A stretch of DNA of 64,000 bases from NCBI GenBank assembly GCA_010909165.1, contig VJWM01000103.1, positions 124,001-188,000 of the forward strand, read 5' to 3'. Positions 22,201-33,199 of the stretch are shown piece by piece. The translations under genes and the position numbers were made by a program. This stretch comes from Anthoceros angustus (taxonomy: Eukaryota > Streptophyta > Anthocerotopsida > Anthocerotales > Anthocerotaceae). The notes beneath the pieces are model-generated. The model had not been told where the DNA came from. It saw only the letters and a program-made list of their open reading frames with translations, and made no database searches. Position 1 is the first letter of the stretch. The number at the start of each line of letters is the position of its first letter.

Positions 22201-24084
22201 CTTGCCTATGAATATCTTTTACCCAGGGTTAGTATAACCGAATGATTTTTTGGTGTGTTGAGGCATGTCACTTCGTTTTTCTGATCTTGGGTGTCCTCTC
22301 GCCTGTGACAGTGGGTAGGTGTGGCTGCTGCTCTCTTCCCTGAAATTCTTCTTGTTCAGGATCTCCTTCACGAGTTTGAGAAATCACAGGATAGGTGTAT
22401 TGAGGACATTAAAGTGCGAGAAGATCTCAAATGGCGTCTAGCAACCATAGAGCCAGCAATCAATAAGAATTCTCCTGAGTTAAATACTGCCCACAGCAGT
22501 AAAGCGGAAAGCACTTTGCCAGCTGACAATGTGGAGTTTATACTGGGAGACGTGATTGGGTCACCTGAATCTTTGATGAGCCGGTTTGAAAATGTTTGCA
22601 CTGAGCCCCTGCAGGTCCTCCATGTTCTTCATTCTTTGATGCATCAATCGAGGTCTAGCCTGGAAAGAGAAATTGAATTCCAAGGAGGTTGGGCACTGGA
22701 GGTCTTAGTTGTAGAAAAGCTTGCACCCCGCCTCTTGAATCCAGCCTGTCCGAGATGTGTTCAAGATATGTTTTGCTCCTGGTGGGAAAGTCTCCCGTCT
22801 TATGCCTTAGAGCTTCTTGTCCCAACATTCCTGGAGGCCATGAAGGATGGCACTGTGCTCCCTTATTTGAGCGACGCAGCGACTGTTCCCTATGACGATG
22901 GTCACTTGAGAGGCAATAGCAAGACAAAAACTGTCACATATAGCCAGTTCCTGCAAGAACCTTTTACTATTCTGGCTTGCAGCTCAAAAGTGTACAGAAC
23001 TCCTTTGCTTGTTGTTGTGCTAAGGATCCTGCAGCAGCTACTCATCAAGAACAGGAGAATATGCCTAGCTGCAGGGCCTGAAGTCAGGCCAGCTCAAAAC
23101 GGGGCAGCTCAAAATCTAGCATTTGACGTGAGCCTAAAGCGAGAGGAAGTGTTAGCTGGACTAGTAGCACAGGATAGGTGGGCCTTGCTTCCTGTATCTC
23201 TCTTGCAGGGCATTGTTTTCACACTGATTCGTATCCTAGGTAGTCCTATAGATCTTTTAGATGTTCCGCACTGATCGTGCAGGTGTTGCCAGTGCTGTGT
23301 GCCAGATACTGCTCGAGGCATGCATATCAAGCAAGTCTTTAGGGGATGATATCAGCCCTGGGCCCTTGCTAGAAGCCCGCCATCTCATCTGTGCTACAAT
23401 TTCCTCCCTTCTACACACCACTCCATCTCTTCTCAAGGTTCTACATTTTCAGGTAAGCGTTTGGCTGTTTGCTGCAGGCATTTACTGTACTTGCTGTTTG
23501 CTTTGGTACCCCATGAGCCAAACTAATTTAAGCCTCTTCGGAACAGGGTTATGATGCCTCCCTCCTGCCAATGATGGTGGATGGTGTTCCAGCTTTGGTG
23601 CAATGTTTTGACTTTTTGCAGGAACTCATCCAGCAGCCCCAGCCGCAACAACAGATTTTTGCCGTGAATCTCACTGTGAACCTCATCACAAGGCACCCCA
23701 CGTTGCCTCAGTCTCTCCCGGCTGCCCAACTGGTGAGGTGTCTAACTTACTTAAGCGCACCTGCCTGCGGATTTGTGGCCCCATTTGACGTAAATCCTGT
23801 ATTATCTGGTGTAGGCTGTGGCACATTGTACCAACATTCGGACGAAGGCAGCAGGATCTGCGAATTTTCTACGAAAGGTGCTCGGTGCGGTTGCAGTATG
23901 TGCGGCTACTTTTCCTGTACTTACTCCTCAGGTTTTATCGTTACTGCAAAGCTGTGCGGTGCTCGGAGGGCCTCTTCGGCAAGGAGGCAGTCCACGGGAT
24001 GCAGAGCTGCAGGCATCTGCCATCAATGCTTTCAAATCTCTAGTGCGTAAAAAGATTTTGCACGGTCGAGTGCCCTCGCAGTAG
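19211..24084 (+). CDS. INTS2: Integrator complex subunit 2 (multi-exon)
   Basis: A long helical-repeat protein spread over about a dozen exons. Supported exons include 19211-19639, 19725-19914, 20082-about 20860, segments near 20960-21075, 21301-21455, 21555-21690, 21797-22230 and 22317-23210, then about 23282-23452, 23547-23732 and 23815-24084. The diagnostic block near the C-terminus reads LLKVLHFQ/GYDASLLPMMVDGVP, then FDFLQELIQQP and QIFAVNLTVNLITRHP across the 23452/23547 splice. This matches the most conserved part of metazoan INTS2. Other matching segments are LQPTHEEASCLLLTS, REALGMHLTVHTSMLRDLV and CQILLEACI. INTS2 is a scaffold subunit of the nuclear Integrator complex, which cleaves snRNA 3' ends and attenuates Pol II transcripts. 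The start could be Met 19211 or Met 19271 (MAGKVVESLRYG). No in-exon disruption was seen. Confidence 0.85.
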
Positions 24085-25126
24085 CCGGCATCGGGAAATC
24101 TGACTTGAAACTGGATTGTCGCTGTTCGAAATTTTAGTTGATTCAATCTTCCAGGCACTGTATTAGGCGGACTGCAAGCTTTCGGTTGATATTCAAAATC
24201 ATACATATTTACCTGTCTCCCTCGATCCTGGCTTGCCACTCCGTCAGCTGTGACAGGTAACTCGGGGCAAGCGCATGGTGCCTCACAATCAGTCGCTCCT
24301 GGTCAGCCAACTCCAAAGGCTTTTTCAGAGAGGCACATCCGGTTGGAACTCCCGATTGGCAAGAGGGGATGTTTTGCAGTAACTGCAACGATGTATCTGC
24401 GGCTTTGGAAATCCTGTCTGGAGGCCCCATCAGCCATGCAGCCAACCCCACGTTTTGCAGAACACGGATCTGCGAAGTACGCTGTTCACACTTTCCAGAC
24501 AGCCACTGAAGACCACCCATCACACCCTGGCAACTTTGGCTTCCAGGACAGCAAAGACGGTACCGTACCGCCCTGCAGTTAACGTTCCATGAGGCAAGGC
24601 AGCATAAAAAGCCTTCAAGGGGCGATACTGATTACAACGGATACTGCGGAACCCCTGCTGAGTGCCCTTGGCTACGGTAAGGAACTTTGATGGGCACAGC
24701 ACTGGCACATTCCACTCTGCAGACCGACTAACACTGGGGCAGAGATACATATCCGTCCTGCAAACTGCTGTGAAGGGCCAGAAGGAAATATGAAGTGGAT
24801 AGCCCATTTCCCTTTCATGTGTTGGGGAAAGTGCCACTTCACACGTCCCGGAGATCATCCAAGTACAGGCTTGATACGGAAACTGCTGCAGACAAAACCG
24901 GTGGCAGAGACCACACATCGGATACCCTGTATCCTTAACCAACAGGAAGACCTGCGGTCAGCTGCTCACTGCTCTTACCTTAACGGTAACTTTTCCACTA
25001 GTAGGCATGGAGACACAATGACCCATGGAAAGGAAGAGACACGGTGAAACTACTCTGCAACGCAACTAGGTCTGAAGAGGGCATGGCTAGATGCCTCCAA
25101 AAGCCACGAGATTTGGCCACTTGATC
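24085..25126. other. Convergent intergenic/3' UTR region
   Basis: Lies between the stops of INTS2 (+) and the CCCH gene (-). It contains several 100-140-codon frames on both strands, but none has a recognisable domain or consistent codon pattern. It probably holds the 3' UTRs of both genes, perhaps with 3' UTR introns. Confidence 0.5.
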
Positions 25127-26299
25127 CTATGGCCCATCATAGTTGCTTCCTTCTTGGCCATAATATCCATAATCCACCTGATTCTGCAGAGAGTGGATGA
25201 CACCATTCCCAACACAATGAAAGCCATTCTGCAGGCCAATGTGTCTTTGAGCAGGAAAAGCGTGGCTACCATCTACCTTGAGATAGGCATCACCGTCTTG
25301 CCCACAGAATTCACCAACTTCAGGCTTCTCTCCCCTGCCATATACCAACTGCCCCATATGCTCTGGCAGTTTTGGGCTGGAATATTTCTCATCCTCATTC
25401 CAGATCTTGCCTTGGTTCACGTCAACCCAGTCAGCATATACATTACAGATCTCGGTCAGAGACTCCTTCCAGAGGGCCGTGGTCCTTTCCCCAGCGGCAG
25501 TTCTCACACTGTGCCTTGCTTTCTTGGAAATAAGGCCTTGAGAAGTTCCTGCAGGTTGAGAATCCGTCATTCCGACCTCCCATTGTTTTGTTGAGGACTT
25601 TACTTCAGTTGGTGTACCACCACCAGAACCTCCATTGCTGGAATCAAATGGACCCCCACCATAGGACTGCAGCTCTACATCGTGCATCAAGAAGCATTCA
25701 AAAGAAAGATGAGATCTTAGGGGAAAAAAAAACTTGGAAGTGCGTCTTTTAAAAGCATACAGATTATATGTAACTAAATATCAATGCAAAAGAAAGACAC
25801 TGCTTGCAGACGCAGCAGATGAGACTGAACAACAAGGGACTCTACGACTACAGACTTCTCCCAAAGTCCCATCGCTCGCTCCCCTACGACCGACGAAGGT
25901 GACCACAACTGCACACCATCCGAGCAAGATACACTGCCAAGGAATAAAGCCAACCAACCTGCTGAGCCGTGTGCAAAATGACACTTGTCTCCAAACGGAC
26001 AATGGCCAGTGACTTCCCACTTGTTGCAAATCCGCGTCTTCCAATTGGGAGGCCGTGCGGTTACACCACCACTCCCACTACTTGCACCACCAGGAGACAA
26101 GGGCGCAGCACTGCTGACGACCGGGGTGTCTCTTGCACCTCTTGCCTGCGGCCCGGGCTCATCATGCAGGAAATTACACCTGTCTCCATACGGACAGTTG
26201 CCCTCGTTGAAGTACTTCTTGCAAGGGCGAGTCTTATGGAACTTGAGCGAGTCCGCCGAAAGCCCATTCTGTAGCCCCTGTCCACCCTGACCTAGTCCT

Positions 26300-26332
<33 letters not shown>

Positions 26333-27118
26333 CCCTGCCCCTGCCCCTGCCCCTGCCCCTGCCCCTGCCCCTGCCCCTGCCCCTGCCCTTGGGAAACTGG
26401 AGTCGGAGGTGTCACAGACCCCACCATATCCTCCATCCTGAGACACGAACTCCTCCCATCCACGAGGCGGCCTTCGCAACTCCTCGATCCCATGCGCAAA
26501 GTTGCAATTGCTGTTGTAAGGGCAGCTCCCAGACTTAAACCTAGAGCAGAGCTTAGTCTTGAAGAAAATGCCCCCCGTTCCCCGGCCCCTCCCACCTCCT
26601 CCGGCACTTCGCCCTGCCGCCGCTGCTGCTGCTGCGGCCCCCGAACTTAACTCCGCTCCGCCACCCTGCCCAGCAGGCGGAAATGCACCAGCACCAGCAC
26701 CAGCACCTGCACCTGCGCCGGGAGCAAACCCTTGCCCTTGCCCCCCGTTGGGCATCCTGTGCTGCATCCCCATGGCTCCTCCAGGCGGGCCGAACGGCCC
26801 TCCCCTGGGAAGCATCCCGGGGGGCCCGCCGAAGTCGGCCGCTCCCTCGCCGTAGCCTCCCCCCATGCCCTCCCTGGCCCCGTAGCCGCCCCGGCGCCGG
26901 CCCCGGATACCCGTACTCGTATCCTCCACCCCTGCTCCCCTCATCCTCTTGGCGGGCGGCCCGGCCCCGACGGCCCCAAGCTGCGTCCCCGCCCCGGCTC
27001 TGTCCATCTCAAACCCGTCGTACCTGCAATTCCCCAGCAGCCAAGCAGGCCAGGTCGACACGGCAGCAGCGGGCACAGCGGACCGAGCCACAAACACAGA
27101 ATCGCAAGTGCGTGCCAC
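25127..27118 (-). CDS. Triple CCCH zinc-finger protein
   Basis: On the minus strand a 5' coding block (27118 or 27007 down to 25959) is joined to a 3' exon (25674-25127). A Gly/Ala-rich N-terminus precedes finger 1, [19 protein letters not shown] (C-x7-C-x5-C-x3-H). A Gly-Gln repeat follows, then finger 2, [20 protein letters not shown], and finger 3, [20 protein letters not shown] (both C-x8-C-x5-C-x3-H). The last exon continues as ELQSYGGG and ends in a domain containing [13 protein letters not shown], typical of plant C3H12/14/15-like RNA-binding proteins. The splice 25959/25675 restores AELQ in frame. Finger 1 and fingers 2-3 lie in different frames, with the shift between about 26450 and 26395 beside the hexanucleotide repeat. 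This implies a tiny intron, a real frameshift or a sequence error. Start: Met 27118, or Met 27007 after an acceptor-like 'ttgcag'. Confidence 0.85.
26291..26392. repeat. CCCTGT/CCCTGC hexanucleotide repeat in coding sequence
   Basis: About 16 hexamers on the plus strand (ccctgt x4-5, then ccctgc), read on the minus strand as a Gly-Gln tract between fingers 1 and 2 of the CCCH protein. Unit length is a multiple of three, so copy-number change alone would not shift frame. Confidence 0.95.
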
Positions 27119-27722
27119 TCACCGAGATTGGTGCAACAGCGAGGAGTCCCCGTGCTCCTCCTCCCACGTCGCATGCTGTTCGCCATCGCCCCAGAACCCC
27201 GCACCGCTGCCCTCCACCGGGCCAGCGCTGCCTGCCATCAATCAGCTCTGCTCCGCCCCCACTATCCTTGGATCCATGCCTTCACCTTCCTTCCTCCCTT
27301 TGCTTTCCCGCCGTCGCCTCGTTCCTCAGCACGGCATCAGTCCCCGCAAAGCAATTTGTCCCAGCACGCCCGAGCCATAGCATATGTAGTCTATAATGAG
27401 GTGCTACTTATAGGCATAGGTAATGTCGATCTGGATGATGCTAACTTACTAAGTCACATGAAATTGAAACAGGGAAACAAGGTAGGTAGTTAGGTACAAC
27501 TTAGGCTAAATGGACCATTTATAAGAACGCCGCTATTAAGCATCTTGTGCGGAGATCACTACTTAGATGTTGTCCCTCTAAAAGGGAGTGGATGCCCTTG
27601 GTGCAAGTAGCTTCAGGCACCCCATGGTGTCAAGTCCCATGAGGGAAATTCCGTCTAAAGTGGGCTAAAATAAATTTCTTCTTCTCTCCTACTAAGAGTA
27701 AGGACATGGGTGACATGACATA

Positions 27723-27797
27723 CTTGCCGTTGCCTTTGCCTTGCCTTGCCTTGCCTTACCTTACCTTGCCTCGCCTTGCCTTGCCTTGCCTTGCCTG
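27723..27797. repeat. CCTTG pentanucleotide microsatellite
   Basis: Run of 'ccttg' with a few variants (cctta, cctcg) immediately 5' of the LEA_2-like gene, about 30-105 bp upstream of its preferred start. It would sit in the promoter or 5' UTR. Confidence 0.95.
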
Positions 27798-27828
27798 CCG
27801 AGGACGGGATGTGGGGGAATGTGGCGGG

Positions 27829-28803
27829 ATGGCAGAGCGCCTGGCGAGGACGTCAGGGCTCGATGCAGATGCGGCGAGGGAGCAGGAAGGGATGGCGAGC
27901 GGCTTGCTCTCCTACCGTAGCCAGGAGCAGGAGGTTAGGGTAGAGTGCCAGATCGGGGACAGAAGCGAGCGTGAGGCGGGATGTTGGCACTGCGGGCACG
28001 GCCAGGGTCTGTACCGGGAGGTGCCCGATGCGGAGCCGCCTTTCGTGACTTACCGCAGGCCGAATTACGGGGTGGCAGTGAAGACCACCTGCGATGCCGT
28101 ACAGTCGGCTGTGGGAATGCTGTGCCTGGCGCTCTTGTTGTCGGGGGCCGGGTTTCTTGTGTGGCCAGCGTCCACGGAGGTGGTGGTGAAGAATATTAGG
28201 TTAGACGGGATAGACGTTCAGAAGGATCCCAAGAGCTCTACTCTGGTGCCGTCGCTTATCCTGCATATTGCCATGGAGTTGCAGTTGGAGATCGTGAACT
28301 CCAACTACTTCGGGGTCTCGTATGACACCATTTTGGTGACGATCTTCTACAGAGGGGATGAGATCGGGCAGGTGGCGTTGGAGAGGGCTCAGATTCCTGC
28401 GAGGCGCACTGTCGTGGTCCCTGCTGCGCTGGATTTGCAGGGACAGCAGATTTTCAAGAATGTGGCGGCTCTGTGGGCTGATACTCTTAACCGGAAAATT
28501 CCCTTCGATACGGTCACGAAATTCTCGGGAGCTGTGCAGATTTTCTCCTGGAGGCCTCACGTCAAGGTTCGTATGACCACCCGGGCTCAGTGAGTAGTTC
28601 ATGAGACCTGCTATTTTGTGAAGGAAGGTAGTGGTGGCATACTGTTGCTGGATGTGTCATCCTCGCTGTTTATTTGCTTTCAAGTTTGGCTACAATCTCA
28701 TGTGACTTGGCACACATTGGTGCAGGTAGGTGCAAATTGTAAAGTAATTGTGGATCCAAGGGACAAGATCATTCTTGCACAGAGCTGTTCTGTGGGGTTC
28801 TGA
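27829..28803 (+). CDS. LEA_2/NHL-like single-pass membrane protein (two exons)
   Basis: Exon 1 27829-28566 and exon 2 28726-28803, with GT-AG ends and frame kept at RPHVK/VGANCK. Features in order: a charged cytosolic N-terminus; SYR-PNYG-type region PPFVTYRRPNYGVAVK; one hydrophobic helix (AVGMLCLALLLSGAGFLVWP); then an extracellular or lumenal LEA_2 beta-sandwich with MELQLEIVNSNYFGVSYD and VALERAQIPARRTVVVP, ending CKVIVDPRDKIILAQSC. This is the layout of plant NDR1/HIN1-like and LEA hydroxyproline-rich glycoprotein family members. The preferred start is Met 27829 (MAERLARTSG). The frame is open back to Met 27706, but that stretch only translates the CCTTG repeat. Specific role unknown; relatives act in membrane and stress responses. 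Confidence 0.85.
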
Positions 28804-29428
28804 TCATGCCTCTGCTTATGGCAATGCTGACAGGCGTTGGGTTGTCTGTGTCAAGCGGGTTATTTGCTGCTGCTGCTGCAGAGTTTCTCTCTCTGATCCT
28901 CTATTACTTGCGTTGGGACAGGCGATTGCCTGCCAGGTTTTAAAATAAATTTTCTCGTCAGCTCGCTACACAAAAGCGTAGGTTAATTTTTCGATTGTTC
29001 AAATCGATCACATGGCTGGAAATGCGACACGCGATATGTATGGACAAAAGCAAGGAAAATTTGCGACACAGCCAAGCCTGCAGCTTTCCTGATCAAAGAA
29101 CAATTGCAGTTGTGGCAACACCTTATTTTGCGGTACACAACTTTCCAGCCTTGACACAGAGGGCGGATGGCCAAGAGAAACTTGCCCCAGTCCATTACCA
29201 GGGCTTGACCTGTAAGGTTTGAAGCATTACTGAATCCAGATCAGCCACACTGGCAAGAATTTAACCTCTGCAACAAAATTGACGACAACACAATTCACAA
29301 AAATTGGCCACAGCTCAATTGGCAGTGCCCTCTCTCGTACTTGCGAACCCTATCTGCAGAGAATGCAGCAACCTTCATGCGGGGCATGGCCAGATGAGAA
29401 ATGCGGCACACACTGCTGCCGGGTGCTG
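28804..29428. other. Intergenic, convergent 3' ends
   Basis: Between the LEA_2-like gene (+) and QCR9 (-). No supported gene; probably contains the 3' UTRs of both. Confidence 0.6.
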
Positions 29429-29635
29429 TCAGTCTGCTTCAGCTGTCTTGGACCCTAAATCCGGGATGTCTTCATACAGCTTGCCCCGGTTGCGCTTCTC
29501 CCAAAGCTTGTTGAAGCTGTAATCCACAGCCCGCTCCCCGACGATGGCCCCGGCGAAGACGAACGCCACGTACACCGAGTTCCTCCGCATCAGGAGGCGG
29601 TAAGCCGATTGCCATATCCCTACGTTCCGATCCAT
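29429..29635 (-). CDS. QCR9: Cytochrome b-c1 complex subunit 9 (Complex III)
   Basis: A 68-residue protein, the normal length for plant QCR9 (the 10-kDa single-helix subunit of mitochondrial ubiquinol-cytochrome c reductase, UCR_UQCRX_QCR9 family). It shows YRLLMRRNSVYVAFVFAGA, the transmembrane helix, followed by GERAVDYSFNKLWEKRNRGK and LYEDIP. Met 29635 (MDRNVGIWQSAYRLL) is chosen because it gives the family length. The frame stays open upstream to 29752 but the added residues are not conserved-looking. The subunit anchors in the inner membrane next to the Rieske protein. Confidence 0.9.
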   Translation of the reverse strand: MDRNVGIWQSAYRLLMRRNSVYVAFVFAGAIVGERAVDYSFNKLWEKRNRGKLYEDIPDLGSKTAEAD

Positions 29636-29752
29636 GACCACACCGAGCCCACGGGCGGAGATCCCAACAGCGTGCTGGCACCGCCGGGATGCGCCCAAGC
29701 ACCTGTGCCCTCTCAACGAAACAATGGGCAGGTGAAGCCGCAGATCTGACAC

Positions 29753-30275
29753 GGCTGCAGCCTCACGATCGGAAAGCGCAACAACACGGAGATCCTTGTG
29801 TCCTGTCCTCCTGTTCTGCTCCTTAGGGTTTCGTTCATCGTACGCACAACTTACATACCTTCACCTGCCGTCACACGACGATCCTTCAAGATACGTAGAC
29901 GTATATGGATTTATTTTAATTTGATATTTGATAAAAATCAAAACCGGAGGAGGAGTTCTGATTCCACTTGGTATGTTTTCAAAAAAAAGTACCTCCATGG
30001 ATGTACGTAGTTTGGAAGATTTTGCTGAATAAAATTTAATCTAAAGTTTTGGTAGAATTATTCATATAATTATATCTTAAGTATTATGTGATAGATTATT
30101 TCTAAAATAAAGAAAAATCTTCTTAAATATCTTATACAATAATTATATCATACAATATCAAAGTGATATTTTTTATGACGTCATGTTCTAAATTGCTAGG
30201 GAAAGCGGTTAGGGAACGCCCTTACACCTTGCTCAACGAGGTTTCGCTGAGGGCAGACTTATGTTATTCTTAATC
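29753..30275. other. AT-rich intergenic DNA with interspersed-repeat fragment
   Basis: No gene seen. The stretch at 29910-29975 (ttttaatttgatatttgata ... gagttctgattcc) resembles 12079-12150, indicating a repeat present at least twice in the window. Confidence 0.5.
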
Positions 30276-30287
30276 CTCTAGGTTGGG

Positions 30288-30740
30288 CGGCGGAGGGATG
30301 CGCGACGGCTAAGGTCCACAAGTACTGTCCTATGCAGGATGGCCACGCCTTCGTCCCCTTTGCCATTGAGACTCACGGAGCCATGGGCAAGGATTTCTCT
30401 AGGTTTGTCAAGGCCTGCGCCAAGGCTTATCATAGCTGCATGAATGGGGTTGGCCTCCCCCTTTCTTGTATTGTTGCTTTCTTCCGGCAGAGAGTTTCCA
30501 TCGCTCTGGAGAGGGCGTTGGCTAAAGTAGCGTATAGAACGACAGCGAGTGCGGGAGATACTGCTTCTTCGACACCGATGGTAAGTAGGCCTATTCATAT
30601 CCCTGACCACGAAGTTCTTCGGGCGGTTGGTAGTTTTGAAATGCGTGACCGTGAGGGCTAGTCATAGCATGGTGCCTTTCGTTGGATTTTTTCCTTTGTT
30701 TTTGGGGTGGATAGATTTTTCCATTTTTTTTTGGTAATAA
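30288..30740 (+). pseudogene. LINE ORF2 C-terminal remnant
   Basis: A plus-strand frame gives a run ending GHAFVPFAIETHGAMGKD, followed by FSRFVKACAKAYHSC and later CIVAFFRQRVSIALERALAK. This resembles the tail of reverse-transcriptase proteins of some plant LINEs, where 'PFAxExxGxxGxxFxxF' follows the RT domain. A related but more decayed copy lies at 40861-41050. It is followed by a stop and a T-rich, AATAAA-like 3' end ('ggtaataaag', about 30733). No RT catalytic region is present, so it is a 5'-truncated remnant. Confidence 0.55.
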
Positions 30741-31225
30741 AGTCTTCTTTTCCCTTTTCTTATGACGTACCACGGCAAGAACAGCTTGGAGATATACAAA
30801 ACCTCTCTAGCAAATCGCCCCAAAGAGTTCTATCCCTTCACCTACCCTCGTCGGTGAATTGTGCTAGCAACCTTCACCTAATTACTTCACCCATGACACT
30901 TTTGAATAAACCCTTGTATCAACAACTGACTTGATGTAACAAATGCGCAAATGCGCTCGCTCGGTAGCTGAAGTTGCAGATCGGCCAAAAACTTACAAAG
31001 GTAACCAGCTTTCCATCCATGAATGTTTAGCTCTAGTAATCTGTTCAAAGTGGGTGCGGGGGCACGCCCCCTGGCCTGGTGCCCCATCGTGGGTTGTCCC
31101 CTGTGGCCTTTGGCCTCGGGGTAGATGGGATTTCCTATTTCGTTCTTTTTATAAAGTCGCCAAATTTCGTTGTGGAGCTGTGGCGGAAGCCTGCAACACA
31201 TCCGTGTTTGAACCATGTCCACACG

Positions 31226-31345
31226 CACTCACGTAGACTGCTTCCTGGACAGGAGTATTTTACAACTGGAAGCAAATGGCAAATGCACTCACGTAGTCTG
31301 CTTCCAGGACAGGAGTGTTTTACAACTGGAAGCAAATGGCAAATG
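31226..31345. repeat. 60-bp tandem duplication upstream of the AP2 gene
   Basis: Two head-to-tail copies of a 60-bp unit starting 'cactcacgtag' at 31226 and 31286, differing at a few bases. It lies in the 5' region of the DREB-like gene and carries an ACGT-core word (cacgtag) once per unit, which could act as a duplicated regulatory site. Confidence 0.85.
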
Positions 31346-31437
31346 CTGGGCGAGCGAAGCAGGTTGTTGGGGCGGCTCGATGTCAGTGCGTTTTACCGCG
31401 GGCTCGTCGCGCTGCATATTTCCGTCTGCCGCAGCTG

Positions 31438-32442
31438 ATGAAGGAAGCAATTTTAAATCCGATTCACCGCGTCTCTCACTGGGTGTATCGGTGCGACTCG
31501 GTGAGGATCCCGAGCCGAGCCGAGAGCCGACTCAATAAAACGCCACAGCGATGGCGAGCTGGAGCGAAAGGCTGTGTGTGGTGGGCGCCGTCGAACGGAG
31601 GTCTAGAGCAAGTCTCCAAGCGGTCGTGGCGTGAGCAGAGAGGACATGGTGGAGAAGGCGTGGTCGGGTCGCTCGCGTCGGGGGCAGTCGAAGTCGACGT
31701 CGACGTGTTGCGCGCGGCGACCGATTCGAAGCGTGGCCAGCTGCAACTGCGAGCAGGGCGACGGCGCCTCTGGTGCGGCGCAATCGCTGCTGCAGGAGCA
31801 GGAGGAGGAGGCGGCGGATCGAGGGAAAGCGAGGGAGAGGGCGCGGAGGCGGGCAGGCGGGCGGGGCCGGCGGAAGAGGACCGCCACCCGCTGTACCGCG
31901 GAGTGCGCAGGAGAAGCTGGGGGAAATGGGTGTCGGAAATCCGGGAGCCCAGGAAGAAGTCGCGCATCTGGCTGGGGTCCTTCAGGAGCCCGGAGATGGC
32001 CGCCCGGGCCTACGACGTGGCCGCGCTCAGCCTCAAGGGCCCCGAGGCGCTGCTCAATTTCCCGGAATCCCGCCCATCGCTGCCCCGGCCGGCATCCATG
32101 TCGCCCAAATCCATCCAGGCCACGGCTGCACAGTACGCGTACATGTCGGCGATGCTGCCGGGCGTCGGCGGGCCGGAGCCTGACCCTCAAGCAGCCGGCC
32201 CCGGCCCCGGCCCCGGCCCGAGTACTTCGCGGGAACGGGAGCCCGACTCGGAGCAGCAAGAGCGGCAGGGGCAGCAGCAGCAGCAGAACCTGCTGGCGTA
32301 CCTGGACGAGGACCTCATTTTCGACATGCACAATGTGCTCAAGGCAATGGCCCAGGCAATGCTGCTGGAGCCTGAGCCGAGCCCACTCCCGCCCGAGCCT
32401 GATGACGACGACAGCGCCTGGGGCCCCGGATTGTGGGATTGA
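31438..32442 (+). CDS. AP2/ERF transcription factor, DREB subfamily-like
   Basis: A complete AP2 DNA-binding domain lies at about 31885-32070: [48 protein letters not shown] and LLNFPES. The Val in GKWV and Glu in SEIRE correspond to the DREB-type recognition residues (positions 14 and 19). An acidic C-terminal tail ([20 protein letters not shown], then Asp/Glu-rich to the end) probably activates transcription. The start is not settled. The AP2 frame is open back to 31315 with Mets at 31315, 31336 and 31438, and its first 150 residues are Arg/Gly-rich and unlike typical DREB N-termini. The true start may come from a spliced 5' exon; another frame offers Met 31631. The 3' end is clear. Confidence 0.8.
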   Translation: MKEAILNPIHRVSHWVYRCDSVRIPSRAESRLNKTPQRWRAGAKGCVWWAPSNGGLEQVSKRSWREQRGHGGEGVVGSLASGAVEVDVDVLRAATDSKRGQLQLRAGRRRLWCGAIAAAGAGGGGGGSRESEGEGAEAGRRAGPAEEDRHPLYRGVRRRSWGKWVSEIREPRKKSRIWLGSFRSPEMAARAYDVAALSLKGPEALLNFPESRPSLPRPASMSPKSIQATAAQYAYMSAMLPGVGGPEPDPQAAGPGPGPGPSTSREREPDSEQQERQGQQQQQNLLAYLDEDLIFDMHNVLKAMAQAMLLEPEPSPLPPEPDDDDSAWGPGLWD

Positions 32443-33195
32443 CGCTTTCATCCATGTCTTCAAATTTTCCGCCACAAGGGAATTGCAAATGGTTGCTGTG
32501 CAATTCCGTGGTGCTCAATTCCTCGCCGAAATTCCCACTTCCCATGCTTCCAGTATCATGGCATTGCCAGGATTGCAGCAAGCTACCACATTCTGCATCG
32601 GAAGTGCGGTGCCACTTATTTGCATGCATGTGGTAGGTATGGACCTGCAGTAAAAGTTGCAGTAGCAGTGTTGTAGGTCCCCTGAGATTGTACCCGGCCG
32701 GTGCCTGTTTGTGGGCACCACACTCTCAATCAGTAGCTTCCGATTCCTTTGCGTTTGCCGAATCTCTGTAGAATTGTTTTGCTTTGCTTGAGGGAGGTTG
32801 GTACAAATATCGAAAGCTCGCTGTGTCTCGCTGCCAGCCACAGGTTGCGGAACCATGATTGTGGGGCAGCAGCCGCCATGGCGTCAACTGTCTGGAGGTG
32901 AACAGGAAAAGATATATTATGGCATTCCTTCCGGTCCGTCCTCTTGCGCACATTCTGACAGGCTGACACATGGGATTCCCTCGCAATCTATGCAGTGTGC
33001 CGACGGAATGGGAGGAGATATTTAAAAATCTACCCACTCACAGGAGACCGCAGCAGCCTGCCGCGTCCTATCACGGGACTCGGTACTTCACCAAGTTTGT
33101 ACCATGGTGTGCCTAAGCTATAGCACCAAAAGCATCCACTCCCTCTAGGCACCCCATCCAAGTACCCATCAAAACGCAACATGCTTAACAACCAT
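32443..33195. other. 3' flank of the AP2 gene
   Basis: No supported gene. Probably the AP2 3' UTR followed by intergenic sequence and the decayed end of the monooxygenase pseudogene. Confidence 0.5.
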
Positions 33196-33199
33196 GGGG

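Noticed and set aside
24209-24942. Possible small genes between INTS2 and the CCCH gene
   Set aside because: Frames of 104-140 codons on opposite strands overlap each other and show no recognisable domain; more likely 3' UTR sequence.
27706-27828. Extended N-terminus of the LEA_2-like protein from Met 27706
   Set aside because: It mostly translates the CCTTG microsatellite; Met 27829 gives a normal family layout.
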